From Amoebidium appalachense (lineage: Eukaryota; Ichthyosporea), in contig CAVNZM010000004.1 of assembly GCA_963693365.1 (NCBI GenBank), forward strand, positions 5,146,001 through 5,210,000: a DNA stretch of 64,000 bases, read 5' to 3'. The notes beneath the pieces are model-generated. The model made no database searches and was not told the DNA's origin. It worked only from the letters and a program-made list of their open reading frames with translations. Every line of letters begins with the position of its first letter. The stretch's first letter is position 1. Positions 1 through 39,943 of this stretch are shown piece by piece. Made by a program: the position numbers and the translations under genes.

Positions 1-11830
<11,830 letters not shown>

Positions 11831-13770
11831 TTTTACCTACGTGTGTTACAACCACACCAACCCCAGTATGTTCGAGGTGACGAGGGATCTTTTTCCTCTG
11901 TACACGTGAACTTGCAAAGCTTGGTCCTCGTTTCGTGCAATTATAGTTTCGATGCTCCGTCAAACGCCATTGTGCCGTCACACTAGCAAAGTATGTGGTT
12001 GGTTTTCGGGTCCTTTTTTTTCTTTCTTTTTTCCTTCTCTCTTCCCCCCCCCCCCCCCGGCGGCGTGTCCGACGGTGTGTGTGTGAATTCCTGTGTGTGC
12101 GTGTGCGTGCGTGAGTACGTGTGTGCGTGTGTGCTTTCCCGATAAAACTTAGTGTGCAACTGTGGTTCGGTTTGCTCACTATTAAAACTCTTGATGTAGC
12201 ATCACACACAGCTGTACCGCCTCAACGACCAGAAACCAAGGCCAGAAACAGGCAGGTGTTTTCAGCCTGGCTCAGCGGCATGAGCTGCAGGCCGGCAGCA
12301 CAACACAACAGCGCAGAGTGCAAACTTTGAACCAATTGCAAGAGGGTCCCCCAAAGCTCATTCGTTTGGGTAACAGAGCTGAGAGGAAATCACCGAGTCA
12401 TTTTTTTTGATTTTTTTTTTCCAGACTGGTCACTGCAGCTTCAGGATTTTGGCCGAGTCGAGTTCTGTTACAGACAATCATGGGACTTACAAGGACTGCA
12501 CGTTGTTTTGCATTGGCAAAATTTGATAAATCTACACTCCAAAAGGAGTTTCTGCGATAGAGAGATTCAATATTCCATATTCACTAGCTACACTCCAGGT
12601 CACACCTGCACACCATAATATGTATTTCCGGGAGAGACATACGACCCGCCCCACAATTACAAAGATATAGATGTTTTGGGGGATCCACCGGGATCACGAA
12701 ATTAATAAAATAACCAATCCAACTTGCCCAACAGGGGTTGAAGGCTTGAGGCGCTACTCGTATATAGTATTTCAAATGCCCCAAATGTAAGATTATTGTT
12801 GACTTTTTACCCCCAGTTGGGCTGTATTTTTCAGCCCAGATTTTGTATGAACCCCCCTTTCTTCCGTCTTATAAAGAGCGGTTTCTTTTGATCATGCCTT
12901 TTGATTAAACTTCCAGACCCCGACTTTTCAAACAGGGCTTCATATTCTCTTTTGGAGTGCAAGTGATCGAAAATCCACCAGATCCGTTTTGAAAAAAAAA
13001 CCGGGCCCATTATTTTGCCTTTCTTCACAAATAGTGTCTAATACATACAACACCTCACAGTAACATTGTTATGCGCACCTATTGACTGCTCAGAAATACA
13101 ACCAAGGATGATACTTCAGTAAGTACAAGCCCTGTGTGGCGGTTTTTTGGCGAAAGCTAGCGGCTGCCGCGCACTGGATCGTTGGCGGCTGGGGTGCTTG
13201 TTACAGTAGGTGACGGTGACCACGGCGCTTACCATATGCATACACGCATGTGCATTGAAGACTTTATCGGGCACTGTAAAGAAATGAAACCACAGGAGAA
13301 AGTGTCTGTGTGGGCTGCCGTGGATGGGTGATGGTTGCAAGTCCCCGCACACAGCTTTATTGAACATAATATTGTAGAACTTGCGTACACTAGGCTACAT
13401 TGGAAAATCCGGGCCAAAGCACATACACACTAACATATCCATTCACGTCCCGAATACTCCACCGTCCTGCCTCCACTCAACATGTTGGTTTTCGATTTTT
13501 TGTTCAGCGCACTGGAACCAAGACCGAAAATTGGGAAACTTGTTGGAAGACATGCTCAGCATGTGTGACCTATCCGGAACAATCGCTGCAAAATACAATG
13601 AATAGCTTTGGTTGGGTACCGGTTACATGGTCTGGATTGTGACACAACCAACCTGTCTTCATACCCGCTTTCTCCACACTTACCCTAAATCGACCCCAAA
13701 ATATCTCGCTTAGTATACACCAATTCAACAGACTAATTACAAACATTAAAGCCAGCCTGCATCAAACTAA
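11831..13770. other. intergenic region between GTPase start and YTHDF end
   Basis: Both flanking genes are on the minus strand, so this should hold the GTPase promoter and the YTHDF 3' UTR. It contains a T-rich to C-run tract at 12014-12058 and otherwise unique sequence with only short frames. I saw no clear TATA box or AATAAA close to either gene. Confidence 0.5.
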
Positions 13771-14584
13771 TTAGTTATGGCGTTCGGGTGGGGCCTGAGC
13801 AAGCAGTGTGGCCTGAGCCTGGCGCTTTCTCAACATCTCCTCCTCCCGCCTGTCGTAGTGCAAGAAGTCCTCCAGGATCGATGTGTCGTAGTTGGCCGTG
13901 TGGAAGATCCTGCATCATGGAATAAAAAAAAAAGGAAAGAAAATGACAACATCAATACGGAGGCTCCAAAACATGCTATCTATTGAATACGACAGTGGCA
14001 GGGATTACCCCCCCTCCCCCCCCTAGCCCTGCCCCCCCCCCCCCCCCTCCCCCCCCCCCCCCCAAACACACACACACACACACACACGCACAAACACACA
14101 CCACCAGCACCAGCACCACACAGACGCGTGCGCATACACACACACTACACGCTCTCAGACAAGCATGCAACTGAGCACCTCTGCAAGATAGGCAGCTAGC
14201 GGGCTGCTGGAGAGACCGGAGAAAGGAGAAGAGAGAGGTAGGGACTGTGTACAAGACGGAGACATACACACAGGCAAAGAGAGTAAACGGGAGAGAGAAA
14301 GGATAAAAGGTTGCGACCGGGGCAGGGGGGAGGGAGATTTTTTTTTTCTTTTTTTTTTCGCATTTTCTTTTCTTTTTTTTATTATCCCGTTTTGTTCCCG
14401 GAGGGACCCCTTGGGGCCCTCATGGGGAACTACAGTCTTCCACCCAGCACCGACAGTACTCTAGCTAGGGTGCTACGGTATTATTAGCTAAGCTAACACA
14501 CCCAACTATTTGCACACACTTAGCCCAGGGTATTCACCCCAGCCACGCCAGTGGGTAGGGGAGGGAGAGAGAGGAAGGTAGAGA

Positions 14585-14617
<33 letters not shown>

Positions 14618-15129
14618 TGTGTGTGTGTGTGTGTGTGTGCATGTGGGAAAGAGTCTGAGAGGGAATGATAGGAACCAGAGGGGGGGGGGGGGGGGGGGGG
14701 AGGTGGAGGGGGGTTTGCAAGGGAGTGATAGGTAGAGAGAAAGAAAGACGTACTTGAGAAACTCCAACCCCTCAGCCGTTGAAATCTCCGACGCGTCGCG
14801 GCTGCGCGTGGGGGGCAGGTTGTCGTTGAGCTTGTTCTTGAGGTGCTGCACCTTTGCAAACTTGATGTCCTTCACGTACAGCCACTGCACACTGAACGTG
14901 CCCTTCCACTTGCCGTCGTCTGACCACACGCTGGCGTTGCTGTCGTAGTCAACTGCTGAAGTCATTTGCGCAACACCGCAGAAATGCTGCAGAAAAGGGG
15001 GCGGGGCGGGTGGCGCGGCGGCGGCGGGGGAGGGGTGGGGGGGGAGGGGGGAGGGGGGGAGAGAGGGGGGGGGAGGTGGGGGTGGGAGAGGAAGAGAAGA
15101 AAGAGACGGTGTGTTTGTGTTTGTGTTTG

Positions 15130-15180
<51 letters not shown>

Positions 15181-15385
15181 TTGAGGGGTGGCATGGAATA
15201 TGTAGTGCAAGCAAGAGGAAGCGCAGTTTGGGGGGGGGGGGGGGGGGGGGGGGGGAAGGGACCAAGGAGTGTTTAGGGCAAAGTTGTGATACTGGATGGT
15301 GGGAGACCGGGGAGATTGCAGACGGGGGGGAAGCGTGATGAGATAGGTGGTGGGAGTGTATGAGGATGATGTGGGCTGGGGTGCG

Positions 15386-15427
<42 letters not shown>

Positions 15428-16473
15428 AAGGCTTTCTTTTTTTCCATTTTTATTTCTTTTCTTTTCATTTTTTTTCTTTGGGGTTGGGGGGGGGGGGAGG
15501 GGGGGGGGGGGGGGGTGATGTTGAAGGGGGCAATGACGTGATGTTGATGGTGCACTTGTTTATGTGTGCATGTAAGAGAGGAAGTATTTGCATGTCCCTC
15601 TCTCTACATGTACATTTGTGTACGTGGGTTGTGTGTGTGTCTGTATGTGTGTGTGTGTGTGCACGGGCATGCAGGATGGATATGGAGCATCTGTGTGTGT
15701 GTTTGTGTGTGCAGCTGTTCGGGGAGGAGGAGGAGGAGGAACGAGGGAGATGCCCCTGTGGGGGCTGGGACGTTTTCTTTCTTCTTCTTCTTCTTCTTCT
15801 TCTTCTTTTTTTTATTTTTTTTATTTTTTTTTGGGGGGGGGGGGGGGGAGGAGGCAAGTACCCCACTGCCATTCACGCTGAAGAAGAGGTAGAGGGGATG
15901 TCCATTCTGAGATTTGAATGCTTCATCCTGTGCAATCCCGGTGTGTCAGAACGGGAAAAAGAACAAACAAACAAACAAACAAACAAACAAACGAACAAGC
16001 AAACAAACGAACGAACGAACAACAAACAAGCAAACAATTACTGCAAGGAGACAGGTGCATTTCACGGCTTAAAGACCCACGGCCGCAGAACTGGAAAACC
16101 TCCATCCGACGAACACCACGTGCACATTCTCAAACATATCTGGGCAAATGCACACTGGAGAATATTACTGTGCCCAACGGGTACCCACATGAGCACATCT
16201 GTGGCGGTTGATTCATGCGCCAAGAGGAAAGAAAGAGGGGGAGGGGGGGGGGAGGGGGGGGGGAGGGGGAGGGAAGGGGGGAGGGGATAATCAGATAAGG
16301 ATGTGGATGAGAGAATGTCTGAAGAAGGCATGTGCGCAAGTGCAGTGGACTTTTGCGCACCCTACCCTATTTTTAGGCACGGGAATTCCCTGATTTTGCC
16401 GACAAGAGTGCTCACTTGGTTGTCAGCCGAGATATAGGCAAAATGAAAAAAAGAGCTGGAAGGGGTTGGGGGT

Positions 16474-16512
<39 letters not shown>

Positions 16513-17311
16513 AGAGGGGGAGGGAAGTGGCGGGGGGGAAGGGGGGGGGAGAGAGAGAGAGGGGGGAAGGGGGGGGGGGGGGGGGGGGGGGGGGTTGTAC
16601 CAGAGTTCTGTTTCCTCGCTGGGTGCTTGCCCAGATGCCATACTTGACACTCTTGTGCACGTCATCCTGCCCCACACACGTACACGTGTAAGAAAAAATG
16701 CTTCTCTCGAGCAAATACGTGTGTGCATGTGGACCCTATAGAATACGTTTGTGCTATTTCATTCGCACAAACACGCATACACACGTACACACGGTTGCGT
16801 GCAATGGCGCGTTTGCTAACTATGCCAATGGTACGTATCATGTTCTTGAGTTCCTTTTCCTTGCAAGTACATGTTTATGTGACTCGTCAAGAGCGAATGT
16901 ACGTGTTGTGCGCATGCTTGTGCTGTGTTGGTGCGTGAGGTGTCTGAGAAGAGAACGAGGGCCGCTCTTGTGCACGGATGGATCAATTGCATACCAACGT
17001 ACGTGCAAATCTGTTCTCTACTCATTCTTTCTCCATGTGAAAGGGGGGAGAAGGGGGGAGGGGGGGGGGGAAGGTGAGTGAGGGAGGGAGGGACGGCAGG
17101 GAGGCAAGATGGCAGGGGGCGAGGGATGGAGAGCCGGGGGAATGGGGGGGTTGGGGGGGGGGGGGGGGGGGGGGGAGGGGGGGGGGGGTTGGACGCAAAC
17201 ACACGTCAGTGCACAGGCACCCACACATGCCTCTTCCCCCATTACCCCCCCTTACACATGCACAGACATACCCGCAGACACACACACACACGTGCACACA
17301 CACGTGCACAC

Positions 17312-17363
<52 letters not shown>

Positions 17364-18371
17364 GTACCTCCTGGAACGACTTGATGACAAAGAACCTCGC
17401 CTTGGGTGGGTTGAGGTCAAACGTGGCCGGGTTGTAGGTGACTCCATTGTACACTGCCGGCTTTCCCTTTCCTGGGGCAGGGCACCTCACCGCTGCTCCA
17501 CCCGCCGGCCTCACCACAGCACCTACACTAGCCGGCCTTGGTGCCCCGGGTCTAACAACCCCTGCCGCCGCCGGTGCAGCGCCCCTAATAGCCCCTGGCG
17601 CTGGTGCCGGGGAGCCTGCAGCCCGCAGGGCCCCTGTGGGGGCAGGTGTGCGCAGAGTAGTACCGTTTGCAACGGGGGATGAATGTGTGGGCCGGCCGGC
17701 TGGGGAAACGCTGGTAGAGGGTGGGGCAGATGACCGTGGGGCAGAGGCGGGTGATTGGGTTGATGATGATGGGCCACGGGCGGATTGGGCTACCTTGGCC
17801 CAAGTGCCTCCCTGTGCAGCTGTGCGTGTGTGAAAAGAGAGAGAGAGAGAGAGAGAGTGTGTGTGTGTGAAAAGAGGATGTGTGGAGGAGGAAGGGAGGG
17901 AAGGAAATGTGTGGAAGGAGGTGGAAGGCCGAGGGAATGAGGGAGGGGATGGGGGTCGGGGTGGGGTAGGGCAGGGTGGTTGGGTGGATGGTTGGGGGAA
18001 GGGGGGGCGGGGGAGGGGGGGGGGGAGGTTTGGTTATTAGGGCTTTATATAGGGGATATATGTTTATAATGGAATGTATGGCTGGGCGAATAATGTTGCT
18101 TGGCAAGGGTGTGTGTGTGTTGGTGTTGCTGTTGGTGGTGGTGGTGGTGGTGGTGGTGGGGGGGGGGGGGGGGGGGGGAGGATCGTTGGTGGCAATGTCG
18201 GGGAGCTGGTAAACACGGACGGCGGTCTGTTTACAAACCAATCCCATCTCTCAAAGTCACAGCCATCCACACCTTCCGCATGCTCCCCCATACACTCCCA
18301 TCCACCCCCTCCCCCCCCCCTGCCCCTTCCCCCTCTCTCACACCCCTCCATCCGCCCCGACCTCCCCCCCC

Positions 18372-18402
<31 letters not shown>

Positions 18403-19102
18403 ATCCACCCCCTCCTCCCCTATCAGCCCCACCACACACACCCCTCCCCTCATTCTCCCCCCCCTCACCCAACCACCCAAACCTCCACCACCTCCTCCCC
18501 TCCTCATCCGAACACGCAATTCCTCTCCCCCCACCCCCCCCCCAATCTCCCTCCCACCCGGAGACACCCATCCACACCCACACACCTCCCCACCATCCCT
18601 CCCCCCTCCACAAACCGTCCCTCATTCTCCCCCTGACATCCCCTTCAACCACCCCCCCACCCATCCACACCTCCCAGGCCCCCCCCCCCCCCCCCCCCCC
18701 CCATACACACACACACACACCCTCTCCTCCTTTCCACCCACCATCCTCCCCATCCACACTCCCCCCCCCCCCCCCCCCCCCACCCTCCCATCCTCCCCTC
18801 CCCCCCCCCCTATCCCCCCCCCCATCCCCAACTTTTACCCCCCACCCCCCTACCCACCCACAAAACACACACACCCACCCTGCTGTGCGGCCGCCTTTTT
18901 CGCCGCCTCCTCCCTCGCCGCCTGTTGCCTCCTCTCCCTCCTCCTCGTGCTGTGCCAGCAGCTGCTGCCTGAGTCTCTCCTGCAACATCAGTTCCTCTCT
19001 CTGTTTTTCGATCGTCAGCTGACGTAGCTGCTCGGCTAGCTTGCGTTGCTCGTCGTCGGCAAGCGCCGCACTTACGTCCTGTGGTTGTGTGTGTGTGAGT
19101 GA

Positions 19103-19180
<78 letters not shown>

Positions 19181-19344
19181 GGAAGGGGGGGGAGGGGGGG
19201 GAGAGCAGGAGGGGCTTTGGGGGGGGGGGGGGGGGGGGGGGGTTAGAATGTGTTCAGAGTGCAAAGTACACTGTTTCAGCGGACAACACAATGTAGAGTG
19301 TAAGCCACACATAAGGAGTATGCATAACAAGACGAGACCCGGAA

Positions 19345-19378
<34 letters not shown>

Positions 19379-20116
19379 CAAGTGGGTATGGGTGTGGTGA
19401 GGCTAGCGCGTGTATAGGTTTGGGCGGGGGGGGGGACGGGGGGGGGGGATGAGCGCTGGAAAACGGGGGGTGATGGATTGGGAATAAGGGGCCGGGGGGA
19501 ATGGGGGGGGGGGGAATGGGCGGAAGGGGAAGGGAAAGCGTGTGTGTGTGAGTAAGAGTACACTTGTGTGTGTGTGTGTGTGTGTGTACATGTGTGTGTG
19601 TATGTGTGTGTGTGCGTGTGTGTGTGTGCGCGCGCGTTTGCGTGTGCGTGTGTGCATGCATGCACACAACGCACCCGCTTGTAACATAGTGTGCAAGTGT
19701 ATTTTAGTGTGTGTCAGGTCCTTATCTTCTCTTACACATGCTGGATTCACGGGGATTTGGGGAGAGAGAGGGAGGGGGGGGGGGGGGGGGGGGGGGGATG
19801 AGAGAGAGAAAGAGAGAGAGAGAGAGTGTGTGTGTGTGTGCGTGCATGCGCCATGGGTGAGAGGGGAGGCGGGGAGGTGGGGTTTTTTTGAACCGTCAAC
19901 GGTGCACTCTGACCGTCTAATTTGAGAAGATGGTGGTGGGAGGCGTGTGTTTGTGTGTGAGGAGGATGCGGAAAGAGGGGGCGGGGGGTAGAGAGGGGGG
20001 AGGGGGGGGGGTAGAGGGGGGGAGGGGGGGGGGGGGGGGGGGATTGCTTTGGATCATCGTATGTATGTCAAAAAACAACAACCAAGAACACGGTGTAGTG
20101 CTGGTGGTGGTATGTT

Positions 20117-20182
<66 letters not shown>

Positions 20183-21740
20183 AGGTGGGTGGGGGTAAGG
20201 GTAGGGGTGAGTGTGTGGGTAGGTGTGTGTGTGTGGGGGGGGGGGGGGGGGGAGGGGGGGGAGAGGGAGGGGGGAATACTCAAGCAGATGCGCGCACGCG
20301 GCGCCAGCATGTTTGTTACATGGACATATGTATGTGCCGTGTGTGTGCGCGCACATGGTTATCCACGCGCTCGTGTATCTGTGAGGATATGCACTGAACA
20401 GCGGGGGAAGGGGGTTAGCGGGTGTAGTGTGTCACAAAGTACAGAGAAGTAAGAGAGCGTGGGGGAAGGGGCAGGGGGAGGGGGGGGGGCTAGGGGTAAG
20501 GGCAGAGAAGGATAGAAGGGCAGAGGGGAGGACAGGACAGTGGGGGGGGGGGGGGGGGGGGGGGGGGGGGTGAAGGAAGGGAGAAAGGGGGGAAAGAGGT
20601 ACACACAGTCTTTTGCGGAGCGGGCTTTGCTTGCCCGGATGTCTCCATTGCCTTCTGGTAGTTCTCCAACTGCGACTGAAGCGCCTGTTGCGCCTGGGCT
20701 AGCACAGCAGGGTCGACGGGCGCAGGGGGTGCGGGGGCAGGTTGCAAAACCTTCTCCTTCTCCTTTTCCTTTTCAGATGGTTTCGTAGTGGGTTGTTCCT
20801 TCGTCTTCTCCTTCACAGCGGGCACCTGCGGGCTTTTGGGTGCTGTCGCGGTTCCGGTTTGCTTAGGATCCGTTTTTTTGGTTGTCGTGGCGGTATCTTG
20901 CGTCACCGGTACCTTTTCCTGTTGTTTCGGTTCTGCTTTGGTTGCGTTCTGTTGCTTTTCCGCTGCTGGTGGTGCGGGGGCAGCGGCAACGGGCTTCTTA
21001 CTCTCCGTATCAGCCGGCGGTTTCTGTTTCTGCGGTTGTGCGGTCGCAGTTTGCGACACGCCTTCCTCCTTCTTTTCCTCCGTGCTTGGTTCTTTCCTTT
21101 CCCCCTTCTCATCCATCCCTCCTCCCCCCTGCCCCTCCTTCGCAGGCTCCGGCTGCTGCTGCATCGCATCCATCTCATCCCCCCACACCGACCTCTCCCC
21201 CTGCCTCTCCGCCACCCCAGCACCGCCGTGGCCCCCCCTCGCCGGTGACGCCTCCGACGACACACCGCCATCCGCACCCTCCCCAATCATCGCCCCACCG
21301 TCACCGCCAGTACCGTTTGCACCAGTACCGTTTGCACCAGTACTGTCTGCACCGGTACCGTTTGCGGCAGTACCGTTTGCACTACCGGTACCTCCTGCAC
21401 CGACGGCGGCCACCTGCTGGTAGTGCTGGCTCAGCATGGCCAGGTACATCTGCTGCTGCTGCTGGATGATCTGCAGCTGGTAGGGGTCAGCCACCACGGG
21501 CATGGGCATGGCCATACCCCCCGCCATGAGTGCGGCCATGTACTGGTAGTAGTCCATGCCCCCGTAGGCCTGCGCCATGGGGTACTGTGCCGGGTACCCC
21601 ATGCCCATAGGCATGCCCCCAGCTGCTGCAGCCGCCTGCTGCTGAAGACAAAAAAAAAAAAAAAAAAAAAAAAAAGGAAATGGGTGGCAGGAAGCAAGCC
21701 GAAAGAAAAAGAGAGAAAGAAACGTGTTTGCGTGTGTGTC

Positions 21741-21771
<31 letters not shown>

Positions 21772-22316
21772 AGGGGGAGGGGATGGGAAGGAGGGAGGAA
21801 GAGTGAGAGGGAGAGGGAGGGAGGAAGGGAGGGAAGAGGGGGAGGGGGGGGGGGGGGGGGGGAGGAGAGTGAGGGGGTGGGTGAGAGAGAGAGAAAGGTG
21901 GGTTGGTGTGTGTGTGTGTGGGGGGAGGGGGGGGGGGGGGGAGGGGGGGGGGGGGGAAGGGGTTAAGAAACGAGGTGTAAGTTGTGCTCGCATGTTGCAT
22001 CCCATTCCGCACTTAAGAGCTATGTCTTTCAAAAGACCTCATCACAATGCCCAAACACTTTGCTTTCCATAAATTCATCAATTGAAATTCTAACTCCACC
22101 GCCTCCCCTCCGTACACACACACACTTCCCCTGAATGGTCCACGTGTGCACTCGCCTCATGCTGTTACGTGTCCATATACCACCCGTCTGTTTGCACCAC
22201 ATCTACCCTCAGCACAAACAAACCCCCTTGACAAACGTTCTGTCCCCTTCACCAATCAATTTTCTGTGGACACTCCCCCCCCCCCCCCCCCCCCCAGGCC
22301 AATTCTCTCTCTCCCC

Positions 22317-22347
<31 letters not shown>

Positions 22348-22631
22348 ACACACACCCTCACCCCCTCCTCCCTCCCTCCCCCCCCCCCCCCCCCCAAAAA
22401 AAAAAAAAACTCCAACAAAACCAGTTCCCTCCCCACTCCCCCGTCCCCCTCTTCCATCTCCTCGTTCGACCCTCCACACACACACACACACAGGCACAAC
22501 CCCTCACCCCACCCCCCTGCCTGCTGCGCTTTCAGCTTTTTGTTTGCATCGTTCATCCATTCTCTCCATCCCCAACACCCTCTTGACTTTCCCCCGCATA
22601 CCACTCCCTCTCTTCCCCACCACACACACAC

Positions 22632-22687
<56 letters not shown>

Positions 22688-22802
22688 CACATGCACACAG
22701 CTCCCCCCTCGCCCTCTGCATTTCCCTATTCCCACCTGGCTCACCCCCCCCCCCCCCCGCCTTTCCCCCTCCCGCCCCCCCCCCTCCCTCCCCCCCTTCC
22801 CC

Positions 22803-22833
<31 letters not shown>

Positions 22834-23515
22834 ACACACCTGCTGCATCTGCATCTGCATCTGCTGTTGCTGCTGTGATGGGCTATCAGACGCCGATTTC
22901 TCGCCCTCACCCGATTGCACTTGTCCAGCATGTGGACTTTGCGCAAAACCCGGGTGGGGAGAGCCCTGGGGCTGTGGGAAGGCATATCCTGTGGGCACAT
23001 ACTGGTAGGCCGGATACATCATGGCCTGTGCTGGGTACGGGTAGTATTGCTGCCCATATCCTGCAGCATACATGTGCTGCTGCTGCTGCTGCCGCTGAGC
23101 GTGCATCTCGGCAGTCATCTGCCCATGATGTTAGGTTGGTTGTGTGGGAGGACGAGGGTCTGAAGGCAGAAAAATGAAAAATGAAAAGCATACGGGTGTA
23201 CTGCAAACACCCAACACCACCAAGACATAATCCACTTTGCCTCCTCACCCCCCTTACCCCCCTCCCCTCTCTCTCTCCACGACGCTGTACCATTACCAAA
23301 GGACATACTGAAAGCGTGCCATAAGAACCGTATGAGAAACATACCTGATCCTGGCCGTCATCCGCTTGTTGGTAGCCTGGGGAACAACAAAGTAAACTGT
23401 CAGAAGTTTGCTGTGCACGTATGTAAGGCGACGTGTACAAAATGAATGAGTGGGAAGGATGAGAGAGCAGATTTCTTGGAATGTTACGTTTTCTTCACCT
23501 TTTTTTTTTTTTTTT

Positions 23516-23546
<31 letters not shown>

Positions 23547-23962
23547 GGGGAGGGGGGGGGAGGTTGCTTAAGGACAAAAGGAGGGGGGGACGAGGAGAAG
23601 GCGGAGGAGGAGGAGGTGGTGGTGGTGGGCGGAGGGTGGGGGGGTATATGGGTGAAAAGCTTATGTAGGAGTGTAGCGGGGAAAGGAAGAATGCCCTCAC
23701 TCCCCTCTTTCCCCCCCACCCTCCCTCAACATCACAATCTAGCCCATAAACGGTCAGATAGGATGTCAAAAAACACGCCTTCGTGGGGTAGAACGCGTGT
23801 ACGGAGAAAAAAAAAAAGAAAGAAAAATAAAGGGGAAAAAAACAGGGCAAATGTTTTCTGGATAAGTGAAACGGACCAACAGCAGTTCTTGGGCTCTGAA
23901 GTCACACACACACACACACCTTGCCCACCGTTAGGTGGCGGCTGCGGATGCCCTTGTGACAT
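13771..23962 (-). CDS. YTHDF-type m6A RNA-binding protein
   Basis: Ten exons: 23962-23920, 23376-23345, 23118-22840, 21641-20607, 19078-18879, 17819-17368, 16666-16601, 15927-15862, 14986-14754, 13909-13771, giving about 847 residues. The long N-terminus is low-complexity: Q/M/Y-rich with PYPAQ-type segments, N-G-T-G repeats and charged K/E/P stretches, as in the phase-separating arm of YTHDF proteins. The YTH domain begins at ARFFVIKSF in exon 6 and continues through [28 protein letters not shown] and [10 protein letters not shown] to [16 protein letters not shown]. The three cage tryptophans (IW, VW, KW) are present, so it should bind m6A in cytoplasmic mRNA. All junctions are phase-consistent except exon 5 to 6, where a one-base excess in exon 5 is inferred. 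Several donors lie inside (GT)n tracts. The YTH identity is very secure; the N-terminal exon boundaries are slightly less so. Confidence 0.9.
14384..14560 (-). mobile_element. partial copy of dispersed poly(A)-ended element
   Basis: The sequence from CCCGTTTTGTTCCCGGAGGG to GCCACGCCAGTGGG matches the outer ends of the inverted pair at 41.1-44.5 kb. It is preceded on the plus strand by a T-rich stretch, i.e. an A-tail on the minus strand. It looks like a 3'-terminal retroposon fragment inserted in the last intron of the YTHDF gene. Confidence 0.7.
18300..18870. repeat. C-rich polypyrimidine block
   Basis: About 570 bp of C-runs and CT/CA-rich DNA, including a C-run of about 30 bases near 18372, in the intron after YTHDF exon 5. 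The long proline/glycine-rich frames on both strands are artefacts of composition. Confidence 0.9.
19243..19345 (+). repeat. G-tract-linked dispersed repeat, copy 1
   Basis: Begins GGTTAGAATGTG directly after a 23-base G-run and contains CACAATGTAGAGTG and CACACATAAGGAGTATGCAT. Related copies lie near 33.5, 47.3-47.5, 50.7, 52.3, 54.9 and 55.1 kb. Confidence 0.75.
20120..20179. repeat. 60-base G homopolymer
   Basis: One of the longest uninterrupted G-runs in the window, in the intron after YTHDF exon 4. A second G-run of about 30 bases lies at 20541-20570, just downstream of the exon 4 donor. Confidence 0.9.
22622..22684. repeat. (CA)n microsatellite with flanking C-run/CA tracts
   Basis: About 30 CA units. 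Nearby, the C-run at 22793-22819 passes into CA units that end at the exon 3 donor of the YTHDF gene (22839), so that on the transcribed strand the donor is GTGTGTG. Confidence 0.9.
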
Positions 23963-38618
<14,656 letters not shown>

Positions 38619-38728
38619 GTGCCCAGTCGTGATAAAACACAAGTGCGGAAGGGTTCTGTGTAGGGGTAGTGACTTGCTTTGCTGATAAATTCACGGATTC
38701 AATGTATGAAGTCATCTTAGAGGACGGT

Positions 38729-38734
38729 AATAAA
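38729..38734 (+). terminator. candidate polyadenylation signal of the phosphoesterase gene
   Basis: AATAAA lies 111 bp after the stop codon at 38616-38618, a usual distance for a short 3' UTR. Confidence 0.4.
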
Positions 38735-38918
38735 ATGGTATGTAATGAGACGTTTGTAACGGTAAAGAAAATAACTGGCCTGTGTAAAATAACCTTTTTT
38801 CTTTATGGGACTATGTTTATTCTGTTCTGTAACTTTCACTACTAATGGAGGATGGGTGTCCGAAATCAACTACAGTAACAATGAGTAGCCTGAAAAAGTG
38901 TGTGTGTGTGTGTGTGTT

Positions 38919-38962
<44 letters not shown>

Positions 38963-39667
38963 TGTATGTGTGTATGTGTGTATGTGTGTGTCTGTGTGTG
39001 TGGTGGTAGTGGTGGTTGTGTGGGTTGGGGTGGGGGTGGGGGTGTTGTGTATGTGTGTGTGTGTGGTGGGGGGGGAGTGGGGGAGGATCGTGTGTGTGTG
39101 TGCATGTGTATGCATGTGTCCGTGATGAGCATATATTATGTCGAGACGGGGATTGCGAGGCTCTGTTTTTAAGTTGTTGTTCATATTTATAAATGGGTGG
39201 GACACCCTTCCAGAATGGCCTACATATTGCGGAGGTAAAATGATTCTATAATTTCTTACAAGCAGTTGCAGTTTTAACCACTTTCTGGGACAGCCTTGAA
39301 AAAAACTGCTCTTGCGAATGTTTCCTCCGTATTCCTTGTCATGCCACCACGAAAGTGGGATATTTTTCAACGATGAATACATCTCAATACGCTTATTACG
39401 GTATTAAACAGCCCCTTAAGTGGCTGTTGGAGTTTGAAATTGATTCTGCTCAGTGGATAATGTTACATACAATAAGTGACCGTTATGCCACGTCACATGG
39501 TGTACATATATCGATATGTATGGCCCCCTGCCGCTTGCAACTGTGGACGCCACATCAATTTTCGTTCTCAAAATGGCTGCAGCTGAGAAAACTTGGGAAT
39601 GGCACTTGTATCGCCTTGTATCGCTCAACGACCACAAGTATTTTCCGACTTTGTTTTCCGGTAGTTT
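38735..39667. other. intergenic region, no gene seen
   Basis: Holds a (TG)n tract with TTTG variants (38899-39062) and otherwise unique sequence with only short frames. Confidence 0.5.
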
Positions 39668-39850
39668 TTAGCAGCCGAAAGAAGCCACGCCCATGCTAGT
39701 CCAGCACTTGCCCTGGCCTGGGCAGTTGTATGAGCACTGGGGGCACCACTTCTGGCCCGTGGTGGGCTGGGTGGTGGTCTGCTGCCCGGTGGGGGCCCCA
39801 GCCGGCTGGTTGTACACGGCAGCGTTTGTGGATGCGTTCGTCTTGGCCAT
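39668..39850 (-). CDS. small Cys-containing orphan protein, 60 residues
   Basis: A complete short frame, not made of simple repeats. The first 33 residues are rich in A, T, Q, G and P; the last 27 contain WCPQCSYNCPGQGKCW, two paired cysteines that could bind zinc or form disulfides, and the protein ends in FGC. There is no signal peptide or membrane segment. A TATAAAAA box 94 bp upstream on the same strand supports a promoter. I do not recognise the family. It could instead be the first exon of a longer gene, since GGCAAGTGC inside the frame resembles a donor. Confidence 0.5.
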   Translation of the reverse strand: MAKTNASTNAAVYNQPAGAPTGQQTTTQPTTGQKWCPQCSYNCPGQGKCWTSMGVASFGC

Positions 39851-39943
39851 TTTGAAAATGTGTAGGGGTGGGGGAAATTAGGAGGAGAAGTGTGTTTTGC
39901 TTGGCGTGACGTGCAATAATGTGTGAGAGTGGCTTTGCTCGCG

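Noticed and set aside
20540-21469. Plus-strand frames opposite YTHDF exon 4
   Set aside because: They are shadows of the minus-strand low-complexity coding exon, which has the conserved splice sites.
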